DNA of 8,569 nucleotides. It comes from Flavobacteriaceae bacterium UBA3440 (lineage in GTDB: Bacteria; Bacteroidota; Bacteroidia; Flavobacteriales; Flavobacteriaceae). Location: contig DFSJ01000001.1 of NCBI GenBank assembly GCA_002378585.1, positions 4,279-12,847 on the forward strand. Direction: 5' to 3'. Below are positions 1 through 7,377 of this stretch, piece after piece (position 1 is the stretch's first letter; each line of letters begins with the position of its first letter). A model generated the notes under the pieces. The model had not been told where the DNA came from, did no database searches, and saw nothing but the letters and a program-made list of their open reading frames with translations. A program made the translations under genes and the position numbers.

Positions 1-1137
1 GGAACGAATGGGAAAACCACGACCAGTAGTTTGCTGTACGCCCTGTACAGTGCGATGGGTTATGTCACTGGACTGATTTCAACGATCGAAATCCGTGTGG
101 GGGAAGAGCGTTTCCCCACCATGAATACCACGCCAGACGCCCTGACGATTCAACGCTATCTAGCCATGATGCGCGATCGAGGCGCCTCCTATTGTTTTAT
201 GGAAGTGAGTTCACACGGTATTGCCCAGCACCGCATTGAGGGACTGGTATTTGCTGGAGCGGTGTTCACTAACCTAACTCATGACCACTTAGATTACCAC
301 CACACTTTTGCCGAGTATCGAGATACCAAGAAAAGGCTGTTCGATGGATTACCTGCTCAAGCATGGGCCTTGGTCAATGCGGATGACAAAAACGGGTTGT
401 ATATGGCCCAAAATACCCAGGCCAAAGTGCGCACATATGCCTTGAAATCCATGGCGGATTATCGGGCTCAAATTCTTGAAAATCATTTTACCGGTTTACA
501 GTTGCAGTTGGACGGACACGAATTTTGGAGTCCATTGGTTGGCGCATTTAACGCCTACAACTTATTGGCGATCTACGCTACGGCTATGCAGCTTGGGAGC
601 AAGGCTGACGATGTGTTGCCGGCACTGAGTCAATTGGGGCATGTTCCGGGCAGGTTTCAATCGTTCCGAGCTCCTAATGGGGTGACCGTTGTGGTTGATT
701 ACGCCCATACTCCAGATGCATTAGAAAATGTGTTGGCCACTATCCAGGCGATTCGCACCAAAAATGAACAGTTGATTACCGTGGTTGGCTGTGGAGGAGA
801 TCGAGATACGACCAAAAGACCGATCATGGCTGCCTTGGCTGCCCAGGGCAGCGATCGAGCCATCTTTACGTCAGACAATCCCAGGACAGAAGACCCCAAA
901 GCGATTTTAGATGCTATGGAAGCGGGTGTGCCTGCGGACAGAACCAATCGGTATTTGGTGATTGAAGACCGATTCCAAGCCATTAAGACCGCTGTTGCGA
1001 TGGCGGCCCCCGACGACATTATCCTCATTGCAGGAAAAGGTCATGAAACCTATCAAGAAGTCAAGGGTGTACGCACCCCATTTGATGACATGGCCATCGC
1101 ACAATCCTTATTGACCCCAAACCAACCAACACCATGA
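1..1137 (+). CDS. murE: MurE, UDP-MurNAc-L-Ala-D-Glu:meso-diaminopimelate ligase (5' partial)
   Basis: Cytoplasmic ATP-dependent Mur ligase that adds the third stem-peptide residue to UDP-MurNAc-L-Ala-D-Glu. Frame 1 is open from base 1, and the first codons already read GTNGKTTT, the ATP-binding P-loop. The whole N-terminal UDP-binding domain (about 100 residues in the family) therefore lies left of the window, and the true start is not visible; 378 residues are present. Further family motifs are NTTPDAL (about residues 42-48), EVSSHG, the [12 protein letters not shown] stretch with the Mg-binding region, and YRDTKKRLF, which should hold the carbamylated lysine. DNPR at nt 874-885 is the signature of meso-DAP rather than lysine specificity, and GKGHE is at nt 1033-1047. 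The stop codon overlaps the mraY start (ATGA). The division PBP gene ftsI usually precedes murE in Bacteroidota, but it is not in view. The assignment is very secure; DAP specificity is inferred from the motif. Confidence 0.97.
   Translation, partial: GTNGKTTTSSLLYALYSAMGYVTGLISTIEIRVGEERFPTMNTTPDALTIQRYLAMMRDRGASYCFMEVSSHGIAQHRIEGLVFAGAVFTNLTHDHLDYHHTFAEYRDTKKRLFDGLPAQAWALVNADDKNGLYMAQNTQAKVRTYALKSMADYRAQILENHFTGLQLQLDGHEFWSPLVGAFNAYNLLAIYATAMQLGSKADDVLPALSQLGHVPGRFQSFRAPNGVTVVVDYAHTPDALENVLATIQAIRTKNEQLITVVGCGGDRDTTKRPIMAALAAQGSDRAIFTSDNPRTEDPKAILDAMEAGVPADRTNRYLVIEDRFQAIKTAVAMAAPDDIILIAGKGHETYQEVKGVRTPFDDMAIAQSLLTPNQPTP
1134..1137 (+). other. murE/mraY ATGA stop-start overlap
   Basis: The murE TGA (1135-1137) is nested in the mraY ATG (1134-1136). 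The upstream bases are rich in C and A, with no purine-rich ribosome-binding site, so mraY initiation probably relies on ribosomes terminating on murE. The overlap is seen directly; the coupling is inferred. Confidence 0.85.
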
Positions 1138-2414
1138 TCTATTACCTGTTTGAGTATCTCCAAGCCCATTACGATTTTCCAGGCATAGGACTTTTTTCCT
1201 ATTTGTCTTTTAGGGCCGCTTTATCGATCATTACCTCATTGCTGATCGCTAGTATTTTTGGTAAGAAAATTATTGCTGCATTAAAGCGCGCACAAATTGG
1301 AGAAAGCATCCGCGACTTGGGTCTGGAGGGACAGTCTCAAAAAGCAGGAACCCCTACCATGGGAGGTTTGATCATCATTTTGGCTACCCTGATACCGGTG
1401 CTTTTGTTTGCAAAAATAGCAGAGGTGTACATCATCCTCTTGATTGTAGCTACACTTTGGATGGGAACCATTGGTTTTATCGACGACTACATCAAGGTAT
1501 TTAAAAAAGACAAGCAAGGCCTAAAAGGAAAGTTCAAAGTCTTGGGACAGGTGGGTCTGGGATTAATCGTCGGACTTACCCTGTATTTTCATCCTGAGGT
1601 GACCATGAGAACACACCTGAGCACCAGTGGGCAAATGGTGCAGACCGACGCCTACGAAACAGTCGTTGTGGAATCCAATGGGGATCAGGGCATCGCCCAA
1701 GCTACCCGCCTTGGACAGATGTCACCAGCCCAAAAATCCACCAAAACCACCATACCCTTTGTCAAAAACAATGAGTTTTCCTACGACCAGTTGATCAGTT
1801 GGATGGGTGATGAAGCGACTCAATACGCTTGGCTGGTATTTATCCCTCTAGTCATCATTATTGTGACGGCGGTCTCCAATGGGGCCAACCTCACCGATGG
1901 TATTGACGGACTAGCCGCAGGTACCTCGGCCATTATCGCTTTGACCCTGGGGATACTGGCCTGGATTTCAGGTAATGTCATTTTTTCGGATTATTTGGAC
2001 GTTATGTTCATCCCACGTGCCGGTGAAATTGTGGTATTTGTCGGTGCTTTTACTGGGGCATTGGTCGGGTTCCTCTGGTACAATGCCTATCCCGCCCAAG
2101 TATTTATGGGGGATACAGGTAGTTTGACCATTGGGGGAATCATTGCCGTAATCGCGTTGATTGTGCGCAAAGAATTGTTGATCCCTGTGCTCTGCGGCAT
2201 TTTTTTCGCAGAATCCCTGTCGGTCATGCTCCAGGTAGGCTATTTCAAATACACCAAAAAGAAATTTGGGGAGGGGAGGCGCATCTTTAAAATGGCTCCG
2301 CTACACCACCATTACCAGAAAATGGGGTATCACGAAAGCAAAATTGTCACCCGTTTCTGGATTGTGGGCATTGCGCTGGCCATCATCACTATAGTTACCT
2401 TAAAAATTAGATAA
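1134..2414 (+). CDS. mraY: MraY, phospho-N-acetylmuramoyl-pentapeptide transferase
   Basis: Polytopic inner-membrane enzyme that joins phospho-MurNAc-pentapeptide from the UDP precursor to undecaprenyl phosphate, giving lipid I and UMP. It has 426 residues, against about 360 in E. coli. Visible motifs in order are KAGTPTMGG (70-78), the catalytic DD of [13 protein letters not shown] (D117-D118), [10 protein letters not shown] (252-261), QVFMGDTGS (322-330) and the cytoplasmic PLHHHYQ triple-histidine motif (389-395). About ten hydrophobic segments can be picked out, ending in a TM at about 406-423. The extra length is mostly a polar stretch at about 154-203, between the fourth TM and [10 protein letters not shown]. 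By topology this should lie in the periplasm, and as far as I recall it is typical of Bacteroidota MraY. The start ATG overlaps the murE stop by 4 nt; no Shine-Dalgarno is visible. murD follows after 1 nt. Confidence 0.98.
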   Translation: MIYYLFEYLQAHYDFPGIGLFSYLSFRAALSIITSLLIASIFGKKIIAALKRAQIGESIRDLGLEGQSQKAGTPTMGGLIIILATLIPVLLFAKIAEVYIILLIVATLWMGTIGFIDDYIKVFKKDKQGLKGKFKVLGQVGLGLIVGLTLYFHPEVTMRTHLSTSGQMVQTDAYETVVVESNGDQGIAQATRLGQMSPAQKSTKTTIPFVKNNEFSYDQLISWMGDEATQYAWLVFIPLVIIIVTAVSNGANLTDGIDGLAAGTSAIIALTLGILAWISGNVIFSDYLDVMFIPRAGEIVVFVGAFTGALVGFLWYNAYPAQVFMGDTGSLTIGGIIAVIALIVRKELLIPVLCGIFFAESLSVMLQVGYFKYTKKKFGEGRRIFKMAPLHHHYQKMGYHESKIVTRFWIVGIALAIITIVTLKIR

Positions 2415-2415
2415 T

Positions 2416-3750
2416 ATGTCTTTGTTGGTTGTTTTAGGGGCAGGAGAAAGCGGCGTTGGTGCTGGGGTGTTGGCCCAGGCACAAGGCTACGAAGTCTTGG
2501 TTTCCGATCAAGGCGCTATCTCGGCCAAGCACCAGGAGACATTAAATCAGCGGGGTATCGCTTGGGAGCAAATGGGCCACAAACACCCCGATTTAAGCAA
2601 GGCAGACCTTGTGGTTAAAAGCCCAGGCATTCCGGATACGGCTCCTTTAGTGGCACAATATATAGCTCAAGGTGTTCCTGTAATTTCTGAAATTGAGTTA
2701 GGTGCCCGATACACCGATCGACCTATCGTGGCGATTACGGGCTCCAATGGCAAGACCACCACAACACTCTTAACCCATCACTTGGTGGTGAGCGACGGTG
2801 TTTCGTGCGGATTGGCCGGCAACATCGGAAATAGTTTTGCCGCTATGGTCGCCCAAGATCCTCAGCCGATGTATGTGCTTGAGTTGAGCAGTTTTCAACT
2901 CGACGGCATTCAGACCTTAAAGCCTCATGTAGCGGTGATTACCAATATTTCACCTGACCACCTGGATCGTTATCAGTACGACATCAATCGCTACATCTCG
3001 GCTAAGTTTCGCATCGCCATGAACCAAACAGCCGAGGACTATCTCATCTACGACGCGGATGATCCTGCGCTGAACGACTATATATCCAAACACATTTTGG
3101 CGTCCACACTGATCCCTTTTTCTGCCCTAAGGGTACTTGATTTTGGGGTTTGGATGGACCAAGGAACTATTCACGTAAAATTACCTCAAGCATATTATAC
3201 TATGGAAGTTGATACCCTGGCATTAGAAGGCATTCACAACATCAAAAACACCATGGCCGCCTCTGCGGCAGCCAGTCTGGTGAACATTCGAAAAGAAACC
3301 ATCCGACAAAGTGTGCAAACCTTTCAAGGGGTGCCTCATCGTTTGGAGTCGGTGCTTAAAATACACCATGTCCATTACATCAACGATTCAAAAGCGACCA
3401 ACGTCAATGCGGTCTATTATGCCTTGGAGAGTGTTAAAACTCCGATTGTGTGGATCGTTGGCGGGGTGGATAAGGGGAATGATTACATGGAATTGATGCC
3501 GTTGGTCCGCGAAAAAGTAAAGGCGATTGTGTGTTTGGGATTGGACAACCAAAAAATCAAAGACACATTTTCCAACGTGGTGGATTTGGTGGTGGAAACT
3601 TATGACATGAATGAATGTGTTCAAGTTTGCTATAAAATCGCTGAGCGCGGAGATACGGTATTGCTTTCTCCTGCTTGTGCGAGTTTTGATTTGTTTAAAA
3701 ACTATGAGGACCGCGGTGATCAGTTTAAAGCGGCCGTAAAAAATCTGTAG
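2416..3750 (+). CDS. murD: MurD, UDP-MurNAc-L-alanine:D-glutamate ligase
   Basis: Cytoplasmic ATP-dependent ligase that adds D-Glu to UDP-MurNAc-L-Ala, the second stem-peptide step. At 444 residues it is a full-length three-domain Mur ligase. Visible features are the N-terminal Rossmann-like GAGESG (8-13) for UDP binding, VKSPGIP (67-73), the ATP P-loop GSNGKTTT (109-116), ELSSFQL (156-162), NISPDHLDRY (177-186), K197 as the likely carbamylated lysine, GIHNIKN (272-278), PHRLE (307-311), NDSKATN (323-329), GGVDKG (349-354) and the C-terminal LSPACASFD (417-425). ELSSFQL, NDSKATN and LSPACASFD separate MurD from its paralogues MurC and MurE in the same cluster. The ATG at 2416 is the first start after an in-frame TAA at 2401-2403, and it lies 1 nt past the mraY stop in an A/T-rich leader. 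ftsW follows after 1 nt. Confidence 0.98.
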   Translation: MSLLVVLGAGESGVGAGVLAQAQGYEVLVSDQGAISAKHQETLNQRGIAWEQMGHKHPDLSKADLVVKSPGIPDTAPLVAQYIAQGVPVISEIELGARYTDRPIVAITGSNGKTTTTLLTHHLVVSDGVSCGLAGNIGNSFAAMVAQDPQPMYVLELSSFQLDGIQTLKPHVAVITNISPDHLDRYQYDINRYISAKFRIAMNQTAEDYLIYDADDPALNDYISKHILASTLIPFSALRVLDFGVWMDQGTIHVKLPQAYYTMEVDTLALEGIHNIKNTMAASAAASLVNIRKETIRQSVQTFQGVPHRLESVLKIHHVHYINDSKATNVNAVYYALESVKTPIVWIVGGVDKGNDYMELMPLVREKVKAIVCLGLDNQKIKDTFSNVVDLVVETYDMNECVQVCYKIAERGDTVLLSPACASFDLFKNYEDRGDQFKAAVKNL

Positions 3751-3751
3751 T

Positions 3752-4951
3752 ATGGGACCCTTGTCCACTTTATTTGCCAAGATATCCGGAGATAAGACGC
3801 TTTGGGCTTTGGTAGCCTTTATCGCTGCCTACTCATTTTTGCCTGTCTACAGTTCCTCGAGCAATCTAGCTTATGTGGCCAACACCGGTTCCACCACCAC
3901 CCATTTATTTAAACACGCCGCTATGCTGGCGATTGGTTTTGGGATCATGTTTGCGGTTCATCGAGTTCCGCTCAATTATTTTAAAGGGCTTTCCTTTTTG
4001 GGAATGCCCATCATTATTTTATTGTTGGCTGTCACCCTTACTCAGGGCAGTACGATTGATGGGGCCAATGCGAGCCGTTGGATCAAAATACCCGGAATTG
4101 GACTCAGCTTTCAAACCTCTACGTTGGCCTTGGTAGTGACCATGGTTTATGTAGCCCGCTATTTGAGTAAATTAAGGGACACGAAGATCTCTTTTGCCTC
4201 CTCACTGGTTCCCCTTTGGCTACCCGTAGTTACTGTAGTCGGATTAATTTTTCCCGCCAACTTATCTACGGCCCTGATGATCTTTATGCTGGTGATGTTG
4301 TTGCTCTTTGTCGGGGGGTACCCGCTGAAGTACCTGGTGGTGATGACTGCCATAGGGGCAGCCGCAGGGGCGCTGTTCATCATTTTGGCCATGAATTTTC
4401 CGGATATGTTCCCCAACCGTGTGGACACTTGGGTCAGCAGAATTGAGTCCTTCTCTAGCGATGAAATCACGGAGGCGGATTATCAGGTGCAACGAGCCAA
4501 AACGGCTATTGCCACCGGAGGAATTTTTGGTTTGGGAGCGGGTAAAAGCGTGATGAAAAACTTTTTACCCCAGAGTTCTTCGGATTTTATTTTTGCGATT
4601 ATCGTCGAAGAGTACGGAATGGTGTTTGCCGGATTTTTGGTGCTCTTGTATCTGTTGGTGCTGCTGCGCATTGTTTTGATCAGTTACAATGCACCCACGG
4701 CTTTTGCCAAATTGTTGGTGATTGGGCTCGGACTTCCCATTGTCTTCCAGGCGTTTATCAATATGGGTGTAGCAGTAGCCCTTTTACCGGTTACCGGTCA
4801 AACACTGCCTTTGATCAGCAGTGGAGGAACCTCCATTTGGATGACCTGTTTGGCCTTAGGTATGATATTAAGCGCCAGCCGAAAAGACCAACCATCTCCT
4901 GCGGAACAGGATAGTGATCACCCCTTAAATGTATTGAGTGAAGAAGTCTAA
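3752..4951 (+). CDS. ftsW: FtsW, SEDS-family septal peptidoglycan glycosyltransferase
   Basis: Integral membrane SEDS protein that polymerises lipid II into septal glycan strands, working with the division transpeptidase FtsI. Its 399 residues hold about ten hydrophobic segments (roughly 17-35, 55-70, 80-96, 118-138, 150-187, 193-213, 283-308, 318-345, 352-374). Conserved SEDS landmarks are NASRWI (106-111), a large extracytoplasmic loop at about 214-280 with YQVQRAKTAIATGG and GLGAGKS, and then SSDFIFAIIVEE (276-287). D278 aligns with the catalytic aspartate of the family (D297 in E. coli FtsW). LPVTGQTLPLISSGGTS (345-361) is the conserved C-terminal motif. Two landmarks vary: FQTST where many FtsW have FQPSE, and PANLST where many have P-D-L-G-T. 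The ATG at 3752 is the first start after an in-frame TAA at 3737-3739. A cytoplasmic tail of about 24 polar residues overlaps the murG start. FtsW is preferred over RodA because of the dcw position. Confidence 0.96.
   Translation: MGPLSTLFAKISGDKTLWALVAFIAAYSFLPVYSSSSNLAYVANTGSTTTHLFKHAAMLAIGFGIMFAVHRVPLNYFKGLSFLGMPIIILLLAVTLTQGSTIDGANASRWIKIPGIGLSFQTSTLALVVTMVYVARYLSKLRDTKISFASSLVPLWLPVVTVVGLIFPANLSTALMIFMLVMLLLFVGGYPLKYLVVMTAIGAAAGALFIILAMNFPDMFPNRVDTWVSRIESFSSDEITEADYQVQRAKTAIATGGIFGLGAGKSVMKNFLPQSSSDFIFAIIVEEYGMVFAGFLVLLYLLVLLRIVLISYNAPTAFAKLLVIGLGLPIVFQAFINMGVAVALLPVTGQTLPLISSGGTSIWMTCLALGMILSASRKDQPSPAEQDSDHPLNVLSEEV
4935..4951 (+). other. ftsW/murG overlap with forced GTG start
   Basis: An in-frame TGA (4935-4937) directly precedes the murG GTG (4938-4940), and the ftsW TAA lies at 4949-4951, so 14 nt are read in two frames. 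No AGGAGG-like sequence precedes the GTG. The next in-frame GTG (4959) would leave almost nothing before the essential glycine-rich motif, so 4938 is the only sensible start. Confidence 0.85.
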
Positions 4952-6026
4952 GTACATAGTGTCTGGTGGTGGAACGGGCGGGCATATTTACCCAGCCATC
5001 GCTATTGCAGATGGACTCAAATCCGCCCAGCCTGAAGCGGAGGTGATCTTTGTAGGAGCGCTGGGTAAAATGGAGATGACTCGGGTGCCTCAAGCAGGAT
5101 ACCAGATTCATGGGCTTTGGATAGCGGGACTCTCCAGAAAGTTGAGTCTTAAGTTGATCCAGTTCCCGCTGCAGGTAGTAGCTAGCTTGATCAAGTCAGC
5201 CTGGATTCTGTGGCGCTTCAAACCCAAAGCGGTTATTGGGACGGGGGGATTTGCCTCGGGCCCATTGCTTAAAGTGGCAGGCTGGATGGGTATTCCTTAT
5301 TTCGTACAGGAACAAAATGCTTTTGCAGGCAAAACCAATCAGTGGTTGGCCGCTGGGGCACAATCAATTTATGTGGCTTACCCGGGTATGGAAAAGTTTT
5401 TTCCCGCCCATAAAACGGTGCTCACGGGAAACCCAGTACGCGCCTCGATCCGGGTAGGTGCTCAGGAAAGAGCGCAAGGTTTGGCTCACTGGGGCTTGAA
5501 TCCAGACAAAAAGACTCTGTTGGTCTTGGGGGGGAGTTTGGGCGCCCGAAAAATTAATGAAATCATCGCGGATCATTTACCGCTATTTGCTGCGGCCAAT
5601 ATCCAATTGCTTTGGCAGTGCGGCGCCTTGTACAAAGACCAGTATGTGCCCATGAGTCAGGAACACATGGCGGTATTGCCGTTTATCGATCGAATGGACT
5701 GGGCTTATGCCTGTGCGGATATGATTATCTCCAGAGCTGGTGCGGGAACGGTTTCTGAACTCGCCTTAGTGGCCAAACCAGTCTTGTTGATTCCTTCGCC
5801 CAACGTCGCTGAAGATCACCAGACCAAAAATGCGCAGGCCATGGTGGATCAAGGGGCAGCGTTGCTTTTGGCAGAACGAGATTCGGAGCGATTTGCTGAG
5901 GTATTTACCCAGTGGATGGCTGATCCAAAGGCAGCTGAAGCTATGGGGGCGCGTCTAGGTCAATGCGCCTTTAAGCAGTCTACTCAACATATTGTCCAAC
6001 ACATACTAGCACAACTCCATGATTGA
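4938..6026 (+). CDS. murG: MurG, UDP-GlcNAc:lipid I N-acetylglucosaminyltransferase (lipid II synthase)
   Basis: Peripheral inner-membrane GT-B glycosyltransferase that transfers GlcNAc from UDP-GlcNAc to lipid I on the cytoplasmic face. It has 362 residues, the normal family length. The N-terminal acceptor domain carries GGGTGGH (10-16), with the conserved H16, then GTGGFASGP (101-109) and QEQNAFAGKTN (124-134). The linker has TGNPVR (163-168). The C-terminal donor domain has GGSLGARKIN (198-207), SRAGAGTVSE (265-274) and HQTKNA (294-299), which provide the uridine- and GlcNAc-contacting Glu, Gln and Asn. The start must be GTG at 4938: an in-frame TGA sits immediately before it (4935-4937), and the glycine-rich motif begins only nine codons later. 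The gene overlaps the ftsW end by 14 nt and the murC start by 8 nt, which suggests translational coupling. Confidence 0.97.
   Translation: MKKSKYIVSGGGTGGHIYPAIAIADGLKSAQPEAEVIFVGALGKMEMTRVPQAGYQIHGLWIAGLSRKLSLKLIQFPLQVVASLIKSAWILWRFKPKAVIGTGGFASGPLLKVAGWMGIPYFVQEQNAFAGKTNQWLAAGAQSIYVAYPGMEKFFPAHKTVLTGNPVRASIRVGAQERAQGLAHWGLNPDKKTLLVLGGSLGARKINEIIADHLPLFAAANIQLLWQCGALYKDQYVPMSQEHMAVLPFIDRMDWAYACADMIISRAGAGTVSELALVAKPVLLIPSPNVAEDHQTKNAQAMVDQGAALLLAERDSERFAEVFTQWMADPKAAEAMGARLGQCAFKQSTQHIVQHILAQLHD
6019..6026 (+). other. murG/murC 8-nt overlap
   Basis: The murC ATG (6019-6021) precedes the murG TGA (6024-6026) by a few bases, so the two frames overlap by 8 nt. The region upstream (AGCACAACTCC) has no Shine-Dalgarno. 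Translational coupling is the likely mode of initiation. Confidence 0.85.
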
Positions 6027-7377
6027 TCTCTCCTCCTATACATCGGTTTATTTCCTGGGCATAGGGGGCATTGGGATGTCTGGACTTGCCCAGTACCTCA
6101 AGGCAGAGGGGTACCAGGTAGCGGGCTATGACCGAACACCCTCCACAATCACGGCATTATTGGCGGATCAGGACATCCAGATTTCCTTTGACGATCACGT
6201 CGAGGTATTGACCTCAGATTATCTAAACCCAGCCACTACGTTGGTGGTCTATACGCCGGCTATCCCACAAAACAGTGTGTTGTTGGGCTATTTTGCAGCA
6301 CAAGGGTATACGCTGATCAAACGGGCAGCTCTTTTGGGTGCAGTGACCCGTCCCACTTTTTGCTACGCTGTGGCAGGTACCCATGGGAAGACAACTACGT
6401 CTAGTTTACTAGCCGCTATGTTGGTGGAGGCTCAAAGTCCCTTTACCGCGTTTTTGGGTGGGGTGGCCAATCAATTTCAAAGCAATTACATCAACCATGG
6501 AAATCAGGTCAGTTTGGTGGAGGCTGACGAGTTTGATCGCTCATTTTTGCAGCTTACTCCTCAGGCGGCTTTGATCACCAATATTGATCCCGATCACTTG
6601 GATATTTATGGAGATCGCGGTTCTTTTTATCAGGGATTTGCCGATTTTGCTGATCTATTGTCTACCCCCAAAAGATTGGTGGTTCACGAGTCCGTTACGG
6701 GTATAGACCTGGATCAAGCCGTGATTTACGGCGAGGGCCCCAGTGTAGATTATCGCTTGTTAAATCATCGTGTTGTCGATGAAAAAATATATTTCGACAT
6801 CCAAACTCCTCAGGGATATTGGGCGGATATCAGTTGGCATTTACCCGGAGTACACAACGCGTTGAATGCGCTAGGCGCATTGGCTTTGGGTATGGAAACA
6901 GAGCTGGATCCCAAGGCACTCATTCGCGGCATTGAAAAGTTTCTAGGAGTGCAAAGGCGATTTTCCATAGAAATTAACCGAACTGATTTGGTGATGGTGG
7001 ATGATTACGCCCATCATCCAACCGAAATAGAGGCCGTGTATCGCGCTGTGGCACAAACCTATCCAGATCGACGTAAAACAGTCGTTTTTCAGCCTCATTT
7101 ATTCACGAGAACCCGAGATTTCGCCCAAGAGTTTTCCGATGCATTGGGTCGTTTCGATCAGGTGATCCTCCTGGATATTTATCCCGCTCGAGAATTGCCG
7201 ATACCGGGCATCGATAAAGAATATTTGTTGTCGCTGATGAATCATTCCCAAGCAGTTGGTTGTTCAAAGCAGGAGTTAATCCCCTTACTTCAGGAGGTAA
7301 AACCAGAACTATTGGTTGTTTTAGGAGCTGGTGATATCGGGGTGTTGGCTCAAGAAATTAAAAAGAATTTGCGGTGA
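6019..7377 (+). CDS. murC: MurC, UDP-N-acetylmuramate:L-alanine ligase
   Basis: Cytoplasmic ATP-dependent ligase that starts the stem peptide by adding L-Ala to UDP-MurNAc. It has 452 residues, the usual size. Motifs in order are GIGGIGMSG (14-22) in the UDP-binding domain, YTPAIP (78-83), the P-loop GTHGKTTT (120-127), EADEFDRSF (168-176), TNIDPDHLDIYGD (187-199), PGVHNALNAL (276-285), VQRRF (311-315), DDYAHHPTE (328-336), FQPHLFTRTRDF (357-368), DIYPARE (386-392) and LGAGDI (435-440). GTHGKTTT, DDYAHHPTE and QPHLFTRT are diagnostic of MurC (or the related recycling ligase Mpl). The length and dcw position favour MurC over Mpl. The ATG at 6019 is the first start after an in-frame TAG at 6007-6009, and it overlaps the murG end by 8 nt. 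The TGA overlaps the ftsQ GTG start (GTGA). Confidence 0.97.
   Translation: MIDLSSYTSVYFLGIGGIGMSGLAQYLKAEGYQVAGYDRTPSTITALLADQDIQISFDDHVEVLTSDYLNPATTLVVYTPAIPQNSVLLGYFAAQGYTLIKRAALLGAVTRPTFCYAVAGTHGKTTTSSLLAAMLVEAQSPFTAFLGGVANQFQSNYINHGNQVSLVEADEFDRSFLQLTPQAALITNIDPDHLDIYGDRGSFYQGFADFADLLSTPKRLVVHESVTGIDLDQAVIYGEGPSVDYRLLNHRVVDEKIYFDIQTPQGYWADISWHLPGVHNALNALGALALGMETELDPKALIRGIEKFLGVQRRFSIEINRTDLVMVDDYAHHPTEIEAVYRAVAQTYPDRRKTVVFQPHLFTRTRDFAQEFSDALGRFDQVILLDIYPARELPIPGIDKEYLLSLMNHSQAVGCSKQELIPLLQEVKPELLVVLGAGDIGVLAQEIKKNLR
7374..7377 (+). other. murC/ftsQ GTGA stop-start overlap
   Basis: The murC TGA (7375-7377) shares bases with the proposed ftsQ GTG (7374-7376). An A-rich stretch lies just upstream, and an in-frame ATG follows at 7386. 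The overlap supports the GTG start by analogy with the other junctions but does not prove it. Confidence 0.65.

Noticed and set aside
699..1028. Minus-strand open frame of 109 codons inside murE
   Set aside because: It lies wholly antisense to a strongly conserved MurE region. Its translation shows no recognisable motif, and such shadows are expected opposite a well-conserved gene.
3388..3780. Minus-strand open frame of 130 codons across the murD/ftsW junction
   Set aside because: It is antisense to conserved MurD motifs (NDSKATN, LSPACASFD), has no recognisable domain and would have to be transcribed against the operon. It is best explained as a shadow.
4588..4595. TATTTTTG, matching the Bacteroidota -7 promoter pattern TAnnTTTG
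   Set aside because: It falls in the codons of the catalytic DFIFA motif of FtsW, and no convincing -33 TTG-type element is correctly spaced upstream. A chance match driven by Phe and Ile codons is likely.
4787..4800. Short direct/palindromic repeat TACCGGTTACCGGT
   Set aside because: It encodes the conserved LPVTGQ of FtsW and is too short to be a regulatory or mobile-element repeat.
84..5692. Several CGATCG palindromes scattered in the window
   Set aside because: Only about five copies, all within codons and with no regular spacing. At this composition this is close to background, so no site function can be supported.
6019..7377. Possible Mpl (murein peptide ligase) instead of MurC
   Set aside because: Mpl shares the GTHGKTTT and HHPTE motifs, but the location between murG and ftsQ and the 452-residue length with standard MurC motifs favour MurC.
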